A stretch of 64,000 nucleotides of DNA from Hybos culiciformis (Eukaryota; Arthropoda; Insecta; Diptera; Hybotidae): assembly GCA_964007475.1 (NCBI GenBank), contig OZ023273.1, positions 82,624,598-82,688,597 of the forward strand, in the 5' to 3' direction. The translations under genes were made by a program, and so were the position numbers. The notes beneath the pieces are model-generated. The model was not told where the DNA came from and did not search any database. It was given only the letters and a program-made list of their open reading frames with translations. This document shows positions 35,601 through 49,407 of this stretch, in pieces (the stretch's first letter is position 1; every line of letters starts with the position of its first letter).

Positions 35601-38600
35601 TTCCCTGCACTAAATTTTTTATATTATTATTATTATTATTTTAATCTTTTAATATGCCGTGGACAACCAGGAAATTTTGTTAAGTCAACTGCGACAAAAA
35701 GTTTACCCATTGGCATTTTTTCATTTTAGTTGGCAGTTAAAGGCGTAATACAATAAAAAAAATCAACTAATATTTCATTGATACTTATATTTGTTTCAAA
35801 ATTACACCACTTTAATATAATAAACAGAAATCAGTTAAAAATATACGTTAAACATTTTTTTTCATAAATCTTTTTGTACTTCAATTATTTCATAATATTA
35901 TTTACTTAGATTGTGTACAGATAAAGTATAAATATCACAGAAAGATATAGATTAGAGTAATGACATCGATTGAATTAAGGGTTCTTTGATCGTGTAATTA
36001 TTAAAAATAGTTTTAAATAAAAAATTATATAAATCTGTGTTTAAAAGCGAGAACGTTCTAGGTATCTGCAAGAACTTAGTTTTGAGTTACAACGAAAACT
36101 TCCTCCGTCCCAAAACATTTTTGTCCCAAAATTTGATGTAAAAGCCGTTTTAGATAATTTTAAAGTTAAATAAGTTAAATAAGTTAAATAAGGAATATAT
36201 TATATTTTCTCAATTTTGTATTATCATCGTTGAAGACGTTGTTGTGGGCTTTGAACACAGAAATGTTTTACTGAATTCCAATGAAAATTGGCTTATATAA
36301 AAATTAAAATGTTGAAACCGGCTACACACATACTTTATTTATAAAAAATTTTTTTTTTTCATCAGTTTGCCATTCAAAAATTAGGATTTATTTTAAATTT
36401 AAATAAATCGGAAAATTGCAAACTTGTTACTAGTTAATTGTTGAATTAAGAAAAAATAAAAAAATTTTATATTAAAATAGTATTTATAATATAATATTAA
36501 ATTTTAGTCAATAGAATTATAAAATAAAAAAAAAAAAACTCCCGCACCTGGTCTATTAAACTAAAAAAAAAAACTTTTACAAAAGATCATTGACCATTAA
36601 TTTAGCAATAATTTTCAAGAATTGAAAATTAGTTTTGTTTTTTTAATTTTTTAATTTTTTTTTTTTTACGCAAAAACGATTTCTGTGTGACTTATAAGAT
36701 TGAAAGCATATATGAATAAATTTTTTGTAAAATATACATTCTTACTATATACAGATATGAATTTGTTGTGTTCATGTACAATTGTACGTATATCGCATAT
36801 ATATACATAAAAAAAAAAAAAATAAAAATTAAAATTTTAAATATACAGATTTTATGTCTACAGATTTTAAAGGTTTTTTCTTGTTTTTTTTTTATTAATA
36901 TTTATTTGCAATGATTAAGCATAAAATGTTTCTTCTATACATATTTTTACTCTAATCGTTATTAGAATAATTTTTCTTTGCTTCCTTAAAATATTAAAAT
37001 AATAATATAGGCATTTATTTTCTGTTCAAATATCGAAAACAATAATGTCGACAAGTTAATGGTATATAATATGATGAAACTTTTAAATATACTAGTTAAG
37101 TCGAAATTAGGGTGATACCTGGACCATTATTATTAACGTTTTAGATATTTTCTTGCAAAATTAAATTTTTCATTATAAGAATTAAGCAATTCGATATAGC
37201 AATACTCTTAGTAAAACTACGGACATTAATATGTCTTTTGCGATCTTTCCCGTAAGCAATTTCAATATAAGCCTCTTTTAACTACATACTTTGTTTTGAG
37301 GTTAACGAGTACATGTTAGACTTATTTCTGTCGAAAAAAAAATATGTCTCACAGATCAGAGTATACTAATACGATCAAAACAACGTTCGGTCATCTAATG
37401 TTTTTGTGTTTTTTTTTTTTTTACTCATAGCATGTCAAATGAAGAAAATTGTGAATATTGCACAAGTGTATAAATAACTTTCACATAAGACGAATAAGAA
37501 GTATTTCATTTTTCAAGTCTGATAATCGCATTATTGTGTTTTTTTTTTACGTTACAATTATAATTTTATAACTTTCTCATAAATATTGCGCATACGACTT
37601 AGAGGGTATACGGACAAAAAATTAATTTGTTCAGAATAAATCCAATTTGGTTATATAATATTTTGTTCTTATATTACACCATAAAAATTAAATAAGAATT
37701 ACACGCCTGCGCTGCACTAAATCCTGGCAGTAGTGCTACTAAAATTAGCTTATTGAATTATTATTATATGACTCAATAAAGTAAAATATTTAATGTTTTA
37801 AATACGAAAAAAAAAAAAAAAACGCTTCACTTTAAAAAAAATTATTTATAAAATAATAAAATATCATTTACCCAAATAATACTTATATAAATTACTTAAA
37901 TAATATATTAAATATAATAATATTATAAAATAAATAAATTTGTAAACAAACCGAGAAAATATTTTAGTTAATGGTCAATAAAATAGGTGAACCTTTTATG
38001 TTTTATTTTTTATATATGTATGTAGGTAAATAGTTTAATGTTAAAAAAAAAAAAAAAGAAGTATTTACAGTTTACCGGTTTAACTTATAACTTTCAATTT
38101 TATAGTAAAAATTTCATAATGTACTCTTATATATACCTACACTATATATATATGTGCACCACAATGTACATACTTTATATTATTGACTGTATTTATTATT
38201 ATGTTAAAAAAAAAAAGATATTATTTTGTGTATGCACAAAACAAAAATTGCATTTTAAATAATTTAATAATAAAGATCAAATCAAAATTTGTTACAGATA
38301 ATGTTAAAGTGGTGTTTTATTTTAATTTTTCCAATTTGTTAGAAAAGTCATACATGTAAAAAAAAAAATTAAAAAAAAAAAGGAAAAGAAAGAAACAATT
38401 ATATTATTGTTTAACAAAAGCGAAACATAACTTAAATTAAAATATAGGTATACATATATTTAACTTTATTAATAAATTGCAATTGCAACATAATTTCATA
38501 ATTTTCTAATGAAATAGTATGCACAATAATAATAATAATAATATTAATAATAATAAAATTTAAATTTTCTGAAAAGAACTTTAAGAAACTTATATAAATA

Positions 38601-38900
38601 TGTATAGTACGTATATCGGTTGATTAGCTGTCATGAATCATATTGAAATTAGATTATAGTCTTGTTTTTTTTTTTGACATTTTTTCTGAAGTTGTAAACA
38701 TTTTATTAAGTCACATTATTATGTGTTTGGGGGTTTCTTGTTCTTGTGCTTTGTAAGAATTAACGTGGAGTTAATTTTTTTTAATGAAGACTTAATTAAT
38801 TTTAATATTTAGATACATAAGGTAGTAATCCTACAATATACTTTATAAAATATTGTATAAGATAATGAAATATGCGTACTAAACTAAAACTAACTAATAT
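32610..38900. other. AT-rich intergenic DNA
   Basis: More than 6 kb of A/T-rich DNA with homopolymer runs and short ATT/TTA repeats. I see no gene, RNA or element border. Confidence 0.5.
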
Positions 38901-38902
38901 AA

Positions 38903-39165
38903 CTATTGAATTATCTGGACGATTTCGATTGTATCAAAGTCAAAATATTCGTAAGCGCGTTCACTTTTATCCGAACTAAAATGTGAGATTCTCCGAGCTA
39001 GGACTGAGGAGTAAAAATCTATCAACCAGCCAAGGGTGCAATTATAAAAACAACCTAAAAAAATGGGTAGACTCCTCTTGTGTTCAAGGATTCGGTAAAC
39101 GGCTGAAAGTGGGTTTCCATAAAAAATTTGCATTTACGAGTAGATATCAATTGAAGGAAATTTGA
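38903..39165 (-). other. Coding-like segment of unknown identity
   Basis: A 76-codon minus-strand frame (MQIFYGNPLSAVYRILEHK ... FDFDTIEIVQIIQ) with balanced composition and locally raised GC. I do not recognise it. It may be a fragment of a LINE or of a captured gene. No splice signals or partner exons are evident. Confidence 0.25.
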
Positions 39166-39734
39166 AAAAAAAAAAGTATAGACCTGATAGAGATCAACAA
39201 TTCAAATGGAACAGAGCGATTGTAAAAATATTAAAAATCAAATTCCCGGGAAATAGTTTAGATTTAATTAGGTTTCATTCTTCATTTATTAAGGTTTGTT
39301 TTACTTCTTTTTTTATTTTTTATTATTCTTTCCTTACCAATTTATTTAATAAACATTCTGTATTATATTATTTAATATTTATATAATGTCTTTTAATGAA
39401 TCATAATCAAAAAGTGAAGTAAATTCATAATTTTTAATGAAAAAATAAAATTTATGTAGACCTATAGAAATTTGGACAGAATTTGGAATTGGAGAAAATA
39501 AGAACAAAATTCGATTGAAAATTTATACTTTTGAAACATCAAATCTATAGACAATAACATTTTACAATCCACAGTGAATTTTGTTAATATAATTTTAGAT
39601 TTTTTGGCATTCGAAATCTGCAACTATCTAATGGCATCATAATTGTTGTAGAAAATTGTTTTTCATTATGACTGAAATTCTGTATACATTTTTAATTGAA
39701 TTTATTTTATTTTTTAAAACTCAACTTGATGAAT

Positions 39735-40131
39735 ATATTTGGTCATTCCTCGAAGGGGTTTAAATCTAATCCATTATTTCATGTACCATTTGCTAGAACG
39801 AATTATGGTTTCATGAATTAATTTCAAATTTTCATTTATTAATATTCCAGATGATCTTTTAAAATAAAACTAAAAGAATTTATGAGAAGTAATTTAGAAT
39901 GATTTTATAAGTAATTATTGATTTTCCTTTAGATGATTAATTATAATTTGTAAATTTTTGTGATACCTAAATTAAATTCATAATTTTGAATTTTTTTAAT
40001 ACTAATTTGTATTCTACTTCTATAAGTATATTTGAAATTTGAATTATTAAGTTTAGTTTGAATTTTAATTTTAAGTTTAATGTGTGTAAATTTAAAAATG
40101 ATATAGATTAAATAAATAAATAAATAAAAAT
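39735..40131 (+). mobile_element. 3' fragment of a LINE related to the 13-18 kb element
   Basis: Plus-strand peptides in two frames read PRRGLN, then HVPFARTNYGFM, matching the C-terminal signature PRRGLR...VPFHRTNYGF of the 13.3-18.6 kb LINE. Downstream runs AT-rich sequence ending in a TAAA-type tail (TTAAATAAATAAATAAATAAA) at about 40108-40131, as expected for a LINE 3' end. Heavily 5'-truncated. Confidence 0.6.
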
Positions 40132-40134
40132 CAA

Positions 40135-41304
40135 TCTGAAACAAACATATAGTTTTCTCTATCATAATTGTTCGCCCTATAATGTTGGTAACAATGAGAA
40201 GTGCCAATTACAAAAATTTAAGTTAAATGGAATCAATAGTTAGTTAAATATATATAATCTAATAAATATGAAATAAAACTAGGTAAAAAAAAAAATTATA
40301 TTCTTTAATATTATTTAAAATTATTTTCATTAATTTAAAAATAATAATCTTTATGTTAACGCAATAAAAATTTAAATGATTTTTTTGTTTGATAAATTGA
40401 AATAGTTTTTTAATCAAATTGGTATATATTTTTTTATTAAAAGCTATTAACATCAAATAATAATTTATCAAAATTGCAGCAAAAAAAAAAAATGCAAATA
40501 TGTATATATTATATATATATGCATACATATTATTTTTCTTTTTTTTTGTATTTTCATAGAGTTGTCTCACAATGTGATAGGCTGTTAATGATTTCATTAA
40601 AATTTTCTGTTTTTTTTTTTCTTTCTTGTATAGATATTGAATGTGTTGCATAAATTTCCGTCATATATAGAGGAAAAAAAAAAGCACATAAATCTCTAAT
40701 CATATAAAATATATTGTGTATCTAAATAAGCGCCATAAACTTGTTTTCATGTTGTGTTTTTGTATTTCGGTTTGTTTATTTTTTATTTTTTTTTTAAGTA
40801 CAAAATCAAAATTTTCTTAAAATGAATCATGCAAGTTGTCTTGATTATATTTATTTTTTTTTTTTTACCAACCAGTATCTTTTTTTTTTTTATTTTTACT
40901 TAGTTGTTAGTTGTTAAAGCCACATAAAATTTAATTTTCCACTTTTGACTATATTCGGTGTACATGTAAATCGCCAAGTGTATTTTAAAACGTCATGGTC
41001 ATGTTTATGGTTGCCAATTCTAATAATTTATGTCTACGAATAGTCTACTTTTATGTATTTTAATATTAAATTATAACAAGTAATAATTATTGAAATTTTG
41101 AGAGATTAAAATAATATTTGAAAATGATCGAAATGTATAGATGCTTGTACAAATGTATAAAATTGTTAATTTCACAAAAAAATTAATTTGCCTGCGTTTA
41201 TCAAAATTAATAATCAATGTCTTCATTTTCCAGCCTTAATTTTCAATTTCTTAATACTTTTCCTTTTTTTTTTTTTTACTTTAATTGAGCCTATTTAATA
41301 TGTA
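40135..41304. other. AT-rich intergenic DNA
   Basis: Nothing supported. Confidence 0.5.
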
Positions 41305-41307
41305 TTA

Positions 41308-41671
41308 AAGGTTGTTTCACACATATCAGGCACGCCACAGTTCCGTCACTGGTCCGTCACCTTCAAGTGCCCGTCAAAATCGTGGCCTTCAGTCACGTCA
41401 CCGTTTAGTCACATTTTTTTAGATACGAAATAAAAAATAACAACTTTCTTTTGTTTGTTTTGTTTTCAATTTTAAAAATACCGTCAGTCAAAAAAAAATT
41501 TCTATGGAAAGTTATTTAATTTTGATGGTTCATTGACGGTGGCGCGACTGATGGTTCGGTGCCGTGACGGTGTAGACAGTACATTTAAATTCCAAGAATG
41601 ATTTTTTTGACTGAAATTACGTGCCGGCGACGTGACGGTGACTTGACGTGACTGATATGTGTGAATTGACT
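41308..41671. mobile_element. Palindromic MITE with CGTCAC repeats, PIF/Harbinger-like
   Basis: The ends share TTCACACATATCAG in inverted orientation (left 41315 onward, right ending near 41665), flanked by TTA at 41305-41307 and 41672-41674. The interior has inverted CCGTCAC/GTGACGG words on both sides of a centre near 41490, so the 364 bp would form a long hairpin. It is clearly GC-richer than its surroundings. Confidence 0.8.
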
Positions 41672-41895
41672 TTAATTTTAATCAGTTATTATTATACCGG
41701 TATATACAATTTTATCGATTTGTATCAATTTCAGACTGTAACCAATATTTCATCTGTTTGCAATCAGATAATTTAATAGTAACACTAACCGACTAGTTTT
41801 TATCATAAAATATAGTGATCGAGGTGGCTAAATGTTTTTTTTAATTTATTTCTTATCGAATTGCACTTGAATTACCGATTCAGTTAACAGATCAG

Positions 41896-42180
41896 GGGCA
41901 ACATGTTATCATTCGAGTAGCTAAGAGTTATCGAACTTCGAAGCGAGTGAATTTAATGGCAACATGTTAAGATTATCTGTGATTGTGAATGTATGAGTGA
42001 GTGGGAATGTGTGTTTGTGTGTGGTGTGTGTGAGAATAAATGAGTGTGTGATGCCAAAGTGAATTGTCATCGACGACAAAGCGAAGTGGAAAATTTGAAT
42101 TTGAGCTCGGTTAGGTACCGGGTAGTGGGAGAATTTTAACTTTCTAAGTCTGCGGACATACTCGAGAAGCGATTTTGCCA
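41896..42180. repeat. Single unit of the ~160-bp tandem-repeat family
   Basis: Contains GATGCCAAAGTG, ATTGTCATCGACGACAAAGCG, GGTACCGGGTAGTGGG and TTTTAACTTTCTAAG, the same order as the 10-11 kb array, after a GT-rich stretch (42000-42050). A short direct repeat GCAACATGTTA flanks part of it (41898, 41959). Confidence 0.7.
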
Positions 42181-42184
42181 TAAC

Positions 42185-43350
42185 ATTACGAACATCGAAT
42201 ATCTAACGCCAAAAGAAATCTTATCATGTTACCCCACAATTATATATGATTACCCACCCAACTGAAAGATGAAGGATAAGCAAGACAGTTTTAAAATTAT
42301 TTTCAATTTCCGAAAAATTATACTTTCAATGCTAATCGAAGCGAAAACATTAAGTAACTGTGATTAAATCATTTTTGATTCTGAACATAATATAATAATA
42401 ATCTTAAATTCTGTTAGTTGTTATAAATGTTCATTAAGAAAATGAATTATCTGAAAGTAATGTGCATAATTTTTTACGAAATATATATAAATTTTAAAAA
42501 TGTACATTTGTATGTATGTACTTATATATATATTATTTACATACAGAATTATATGTATAGTAGTAGGTTTAATAAGAAAATTGAAAATTGATTGTTTTTA
42601 TAATAAATGGGTAGAATTTTTTTTTTTTTTTTGTTTTTTATTTTTATTTAAAAATCATAAATTTTTTACACCTTAATTATATTGACCGCATAATATATTG
42701 AATGTATACATATATTTTTTTAATAAAAAAATTATATATATATATAAAAAAGAGGTTTGAAGATTGGGTAGGTAAATTGTATATGTATATACAATTAAAC
42801 ATGTACATTTATATAGAAATTCTACTTATCTAAATGAAGTTCATGTATAATTCTTTTGAGAATAAAATTAAGTTTTTATTATCTGTAAAATTTATTTTTT
42901 TTTTTTTAATTTACGAGGTATAAATAATTTTACAAGATTTGAACTTAACTACTAAAAACAGATAAAAAGTAAGTTTTTTTAATTAATGGTTTATGTTTCT
43001 AAAAAAAAAAATATGGCTTTAAAGACATTTTTTACTTATATAGAAAAAATATATAACATAAAAAAAAAAACTAATTATGTCCAATTTGAAATAATTTGAA
43101 AATTTTTCTCGCTTAATGTGTAATTTATGTTTGATGACGAAATCTTAATAAAATTATAATTAAAAAATATTTTGTGAAATAAATAAATTTTAAAAGATTA
43201 TAATAAATTTAAAGTGGAAGTAAATATACACATAACTTTGTATTGTATCAAAAAAAAAGTTCATATCAAATATATTTCAACTTGAAACCTTAAAATAGGT
43301 AAGCGAATACATCCTAAATATTATACATCAATTTTTAAATATATGTATTA
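42185..43350. other. AT-rich intergenic DNA
   Basis: Nothing supported. Confidence 0.5.
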
Positions 43351-43354
43351 TGTA

Positions 43355-43992
43355 TTTGTGTGGTGTCGTTTTTTTGGAATTGGGATTAGGACAATTCTTC
43401 GTATAAATGGTATGATGGATCCATTTGTATACGCCAATATTTTAATTGAAGTAATGTTACTATTTGCCGAGGACGAAATGCAGATAAAATAGGACAGTGA
43501 TCCAAAGTATATGAATCGAGTGGCAAAGGATTGGATTAAAGACAACAAAATTGAAGTTCTCAACTGGCCTGACCAATCCCCTAAATAGTAGACAAAAAAT
43601 TTTACAGGACTAAATTCTGCAACCAAGCAACGTTATTTTACGCGGTGGAATGACATTCATCCGCAAATTACAAGTAATTTCATATAGTCATCGTCACGGA
43701 GAATGGCAGAAGTAATTAAAAAATTAAGAATTTTTGACGAAATATTAACAATTTTAACAGAAAACGAATGAAATTTAAAAAGTTGCTATTGTTTTGAACC
43801 CTTAATTTTTCAAGCGCTTAAAGAAAAATTTTTGTTGTTTTTTTTCTTTTTAAATAAATTATTCAATTTGATAAAATATATTATAAATTTTGAAAAAAAC
43901 TTATTTTACGAGTTTTATTGAATGTTTTATTATATTTTTTGACCAAAAACAAAATTTAGAAAAGAGTTGCTAATGTTTTGAGCGATACTGTA
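43355..43992 (+). mobile_element. 3' half of a decayed Tc1-like element
   Basis: Plus-strand translation gives the central part of a Tc1-type transposase: WCRFFGIGIRTILRINGMMD, VYANILIEVMLLFAEDE, then DSDPKYMNRVAKDWI (second catalytic Asp block) and LNWPDQSP, with in-frame stops and a missing FQQ segment. The region ends at 43992 with GTTGCTAATGTTTTGAGCG and ATACTGTA, a Tc1-like right tip. A second copy, GTTGCTATTGTTTTGA, lies near 43781, again an IR/DR arrangement. The left half, first Asp and left tip are absent. Confidence 0.8.
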
Positions 43993-43994
43993 GA

Positions 43995-46900
43995 TGCAGC
44001 TAAACTTCATTTTATACAAAAGACAGAATTAAAAAGTGAATTACTTGCAACTTATCATTAAGAAATTAGTTATTCAAAAACTTGAAAAAATTAATTAATA
44101 GAAATTGCAAAAGAAGTTTTTCGAGTTTTCTAATTTAATTCAATCGACTTAATTTTGAAGCAAACAAGATAAGAAGCTGTTCTATACTCAGAGATTCCTT
44201 ATCCAAACTTTTATGTTTTCGAAGAGTGTATGGTAAAGACTCTGCAAGAAATCATTTTGGAATGGAATCTTGAACTGTGGGGGTGTATTATACTTTCGAA
44301 TTCATATTTTGTCCTAAAATATCAACATTTTCAAGTCATGTACATGGGCCTTGAATGATTTATTTACTATACCGAGCAGGTGTAAAGTATTAATACATTG
44401 AAGAGAGGTATTATAATTACATTGAAGATAATCTGACTGATTATTTATTTATATTTCCGAACATTTAACTTTCATCTATACGTTGTAATTTAAACAAAAT
44501 CAAATATTGTTTACACAGAATTTCATATTTTTTTTCTTTACACCTTGGTATAATCTATAAATTAAATTGAGGAACTTCTTTAACTCGCAATCAATAGCAA
44601 ATAATATAATTTTTGATTATTAAATTGTTGTTAAATTTGAATTGTACATGTATTTCAATTTGATTATAAAAAAAATTTACCACATAATATTTATTGTGTT
44701 TAACATATAAAGATAAGAATAAAAATAAGAAATTTTATCGAAATTTAAGAAACGTGTATGAAAATCGATATGCTCATTTTTATATCTCTATGCGTATATA
44801 ATATAAGAATTAACCAAAATAATGTTTGTGTTCTTTCCTGGTCAAATCCAAGTTCAAGGGCACACTGTCATTTAAATTTTTTTTCAATATTTAAATAAGT
44901 ATGTGAGAGAAATCATTTATATTTATAATATCAAATATTTAAATAATATTTAAAAATGATAAGATAATTTTCATAATTTACTTAACTTATGAATGTTATG
45001 TTATTATAACCAAAGATAATTATATGCACATAAGTGTAGGGTTCGGTACAAGTATTTGGTAATTTAAGAGAAAAAATTGAGCTTCTACAATCATGTTTTC
45101 TAAGCTATAGTGACGGATAATTTACTCATATGCCGCCTCAGGTATTAAATAAAAATTGTCCAAAATAGAGATTTAAAAAATAATTTTATACATCATATAG
45201 TATATAGTTAATTTAGTATTGCTCTATACGTTAAAAATGAAATTAAATTCATATACATAAAGTTTTTATTAAATAAAATCTTTATTATTTATTATTTCAA
45301 TTCTGATTTTTAGAGTTTTATAAATTTGTATTTTACCGGCCATTGCTATTATTCCAAATAATTTGTCGACCTGGCCGAGGCTCGAGCCTACACTGACGTC
45401 TGGTATATCTATCGGTGTTTATAACAGATCTTAATTAAATGTCCTAAAAGGCTACGTAAGATTGAATTAGAAATAAAATTATTTAAGTATATTAATGATA
45501 GTTTATAAAATTAATTAAATTTTTAAAAAAATTCCATATAATTTTATAGAAAAATGTTAATTTTCCGAAAATCCATTAATACCTGAAACTAGTTTGTAAT
45601 TTTAATGTGATTTTAGTGCTTAAGTAGGTTTTTCTTTTTAACAATAATTTTGACCTCAAATTTTCAAATTTCAAAATGATTTTAAAAACTAGTAATAAGT
45701 ATATTAATTTTTGTATTCAGTAGAAAAGATAGATCTAAGATTTTATAACATTATGTTTATGCAAATAAATTTTAAATAAACCAACAATTTTATAAAAAAA
45801 AAATTAAATGTTTAAGTATGTATGTATATCAAAGCAATTATAAAGTTACGACGATTCACTCATTTCAAATTGGAGCCTAAGTGCAAACCAAATAATTTAT
45901 TTTATTTAAATATTTCAATTCAACGAAAAGTGAAACAGCCGATCGAAAAATGATCTCTGCACCCTATATTTTGAACTTGTATGATGAAGAAAAGATAATT
46001 TTATCAATATTTCAGGGAACAACTTTATTTTCCGGTCGGTCAAAAAAGATATTAATCTAAAATCTAATCCATTCTGTTTTCTATATCTATCATTTTTTAT
46101 TTCCTTATATTAATTTTGTTTTATATAAACAAAAATAAAAAAAAAATAGCAAAAAGATTGTAAACAACGTTGTTTTCATATACATGCTATATTGTCCGGA
46201 TGTTGTCACAAGCTTCATTATATTTCAACACCTAATCATCGTGTGAAAAGTTCAGTATTTCGGAACTTATGCGCAATAAAAGTTTGTAAAATATTAAAGT
46301 GACATAACTATACATTGGAAAAAACAGATTGCTGTCGCAGCTAAATTATAGAAAAATTTTGGTAGAAAAAACTATATTCAGGTTTTCAAAAAGCAAAAAA
46401 TTAACGCATAATAGTGGTTGAGAAATTGAACTAAAAAATGTATAAAAATGGTATGAGTGATACATATGTAATTCTTTTTCTCATTAAATTGTACCTATTT
46501 ACAAGATTTAAAATCGTAACTGAAAATGCAAAAATTTTCACTTTTAAAAATACGAAAACTTAGAGAAATATTTTGTTTATATTTCTGTTTACACTATCAA
46601 TAAGGTTTTAGGTGCATTGCGCATTTATAGAAGAAACTAACGTTTTTTTGAAATAATATCTATATACTTAATACTTATAGTATAGGGAGGGTAATGTGTC
46701 AAAATTTAATTCTGCAGAATCCAGACATCTGTATAGCATCACACCTTTTATTTTTATTTTTTTTTTTTTTCATGATCACTTTATATATATAAAAACAAAA
46801 ATTAAATAATTTTAAATTCTATATGAAAAATTATGTATAACATAAAAATACTTAAACATGTTGTACGTAGATTTTACAAAGGGTAGTTTGATAAAAAGAA

Positions 46901-48245
46901 TCAATGCTGTTTTTTCTCAAAATAAAAATCACATTCCCCTATGTAATAATAATGCACTGTATAAAATTTACAAAAACAAAATAAAAAATCCATCTGCTCG
47001 TAAGCTAGTGAAAAAAATCGTTATAATTTTATTATTAAAAAGAAAATACTTTTATTAGAACTAGGTAACACATAAAATGTACCTGAAGCTTATTTCAACA
47101 ACGTACATTAAAAATATAATTCCGCCAAAATATTTAACCGGTGCGACCGATCTTCATTTTATTTTATTTTTATACATAAAATAATGTACATGTACTGTTG
47201 TAGATATAAGTATAGAAAATAAAATTAATGAATGCTGCATTATTGTTATTATATTTCGGTGATATACCAGTTTTCAGTTAATAAATTTATTAAAAAGTAT
47301 AGTAGGGAACTATTACTATTTAATCAAAATATTAAAGCCAAAAATAGTATGCAATTTCGATCACATATTGCGTTACGTAGTCCGGTACCGGTACTGGATT
47401 ATCATTGCGGCATATTCCGGATACATTGTCCTCTTCTAAAAAAAAGCTTAAATGAGCTTTCTATCAGAATAAATCATCGATCAAATTCCATGCAATGAAT
47501 ACTTAAGATATTATTTTAATCACAAAAATTCCAGTAATTTCTTAAGCACAGTGTTTTGTTTCCTGTATCCTGTCAGCCCTTTCTTCGAACTTCATATTTT
47601 CTTACAACAAATATTAGTTGTTCCAATATCTCTTCTATATTGTATTCAGGTCCGGCACAACGTATATTTCCGCGGTGGGTAGCAGTCAAAATTTTACTAC
47701 TTCAATCGCAAATTACGAACTACGTTTGTAATTTGGACAGTACACTGCATCTGGGTATGAATTTAAGATGGCAACATGATTCAATTCAACAGAAAAGCTT
47801 CTCTCGTTAGAGGTAGATCATCCTCGTATGATCATGAGTCATGAAGCGCAAATATTCAGGAACAAGCTCAAAATTAACAAATTTCTTAAATTTTTCACTC
47901 AAGATTTTCGTCGCTTTAAATAATTTTGAGAATCTTTTTTCAAAGACATGGACAGATCAATGGAATTTTCAGATAAATTTAATGTTTAAAATTTATTGTG
48001 ACAGTCTTTAAATTATTTTGAAGGACTTATTTATAATTATTTTGATTTTAAAAATTTTCCATAAAACAAATTTTTAAATTCAATTACGGGTTAAAAAAAT
48101 TCTAAATTCTAATATGGGACTATGATTTCATTTAGCTAACTCGAAATTAATAATTGAGACATAAAATTAAAAAAAAAATAGAATAGTACAACAACAACAT
48201 TAATGAATATTGGATTGTTTTCAATATTTCCATTCATAAACCAAT
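43995..48245. other. AT-rich intergenic DNA with a less AT-rich patch
   Basis: Mostly featureless. A small GC-rich patch at 45340-45430 has the palindrome AGGCTCGAGCCT. From 47360 to 47815 base composition is more balanced and there are frames of 80-90 codons, but none resembles a protein I know. Confidence 0.45.
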
Positions 48246-48247
48246 TA

Positions 48248-48332
48248 TATATCGAATATATCGAAGCATCTTTTACAATTGCTGATGCAGTTTATGGCTC
48301 AACTTTTTTTGTTGCAAAAGGATTCCACGGTC
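48248..48332 (+). pseudogene. Nuclear mitochondrial insert: COX3 fragment
   Basis: The plus-strand translation [20 protein letters not shown] then VAKGFHG matches the conserved cytochrome c oxidase subunit III segment [24 protein letters not shown] almost residue for residue. Cytochrome oxidase III is normally mitochondrially encoded in insects. Similarity ends abruptly after the GFHG codons, and the surrounding sequence is ordinary nuclear AT-rich DNA, so this is a short NUMT rather than a gene. Confidence 0.65.
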
Positions 48333-48456
48333 GTCTTATAGAAATCCATTTTCATCTCGCAGTCCCACTTTTTGGAACAATTCATTTTAAACTAAATTTT
48401 TATAAAAATATTCCCTGGGCCAGTTTAAAGTTTCTATCTCGCACTCTCATGTTTTA

Positions 48457-48530
48457 GCTTGAATGAAAGTGAACGAAACTACCCATATTTTGGCATCAAT
48501 TTGATCGAAACCGGCCAAGTAGTTATAAGT
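48457..48530 (+). repeat. Dispersed repeat motif, copy 2
   Basis: GCTTGAATGAAAGTGAACG ... ACCCATATTTTGGCATCAA then GATCGAAACCGGCCAAGTAGTT. Compare 32550-32605 and 54885-54955. Confidence 0.45.
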
Positions 48531-48534
48531 TATT

Positions 48535-49405
48535 TTAGTACGCGACTGACAGATGTACAAGCAGAAAGTGAAAAGCGATGGTCCTATGGTAAACGGGATA
48601 AAAATTAATTTTCCCATTTTGATATTATCATTTTTTATATATACAGAGAACTTGAGATCATCTTAAATCATATTCAGTATAATTCACTTTCTTCATTTTT
48701 ATTTTCGTTAGAAGAAAAATTCTTCAGCTGCAACAAATTTTGCACCCTTATATCAAAAAAAAATATTTTCTTAAAATCGTTATTTTCAATTTCAATTTTT
48801 TTTTTCTTTTCAATAATGTGCTTCCAAAGGATCTTTAAAAGAAATAAAAATAAAATCAAGTCCTTAATACTTTTAATATCTTCCCTTTTTTGCGCCTTTT
48901 ATTATGAACTTAACGTTTTTATTACTTTATTTTTTTTTTTACATGTTGTGCACACGGAACTATATGATGACACAAAACGGAACCAAAATTACAGTTCTTC
49001 TTATTGCACACCTGTTTTCCAAAAAAAAAAACACACACACACAATCATCATGATATTTTTTTTTTCTAAAAAGGTTCTTAGGATCTTTAAAAGTGCGTAA
49101 TATGAAAAACTATAAAAAAGTAAATATATGTTTGTTTGTACAAAATCATAGTGTTGTTATTATTTTTTCTCATATTATTATGATCACCACTATCTCAACT
49201 ATATAACTACTAAAATAGTGTAATATTGAAATCATAATTATTTATTATTTATATAATGATGAATATGTTGCTCCACCCATTATGTGTTGATGTTGTGTGT
49301 AAAGTAAAGAAAGCGTTTTTTTTTTCTTTCAAGTTAAAGAAAAAGAGAGAGGGATCCTGTTCAGTGTTTGTTGTATACATATAGTGAATCACAGTAATTG
49401 GACGA
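48535..49405. other. AT-rich DNA upstream of the Snail-family gene
   Basis: Candidate regulatory region by position only. I cannot point to convincing binding-site clusters. A short AC run lies at about 49031-49043. Confidence 0.4.
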
Positions 49406-49407
49406 CA

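Noticed and set aside
45340..45430. GC-rich patch with a tRNA B-box-like GGCTCGAGCC
   Set aside because: The match is a 12-bp palindrome; no A box, acceptor stem or cloverleaf can be drawn.
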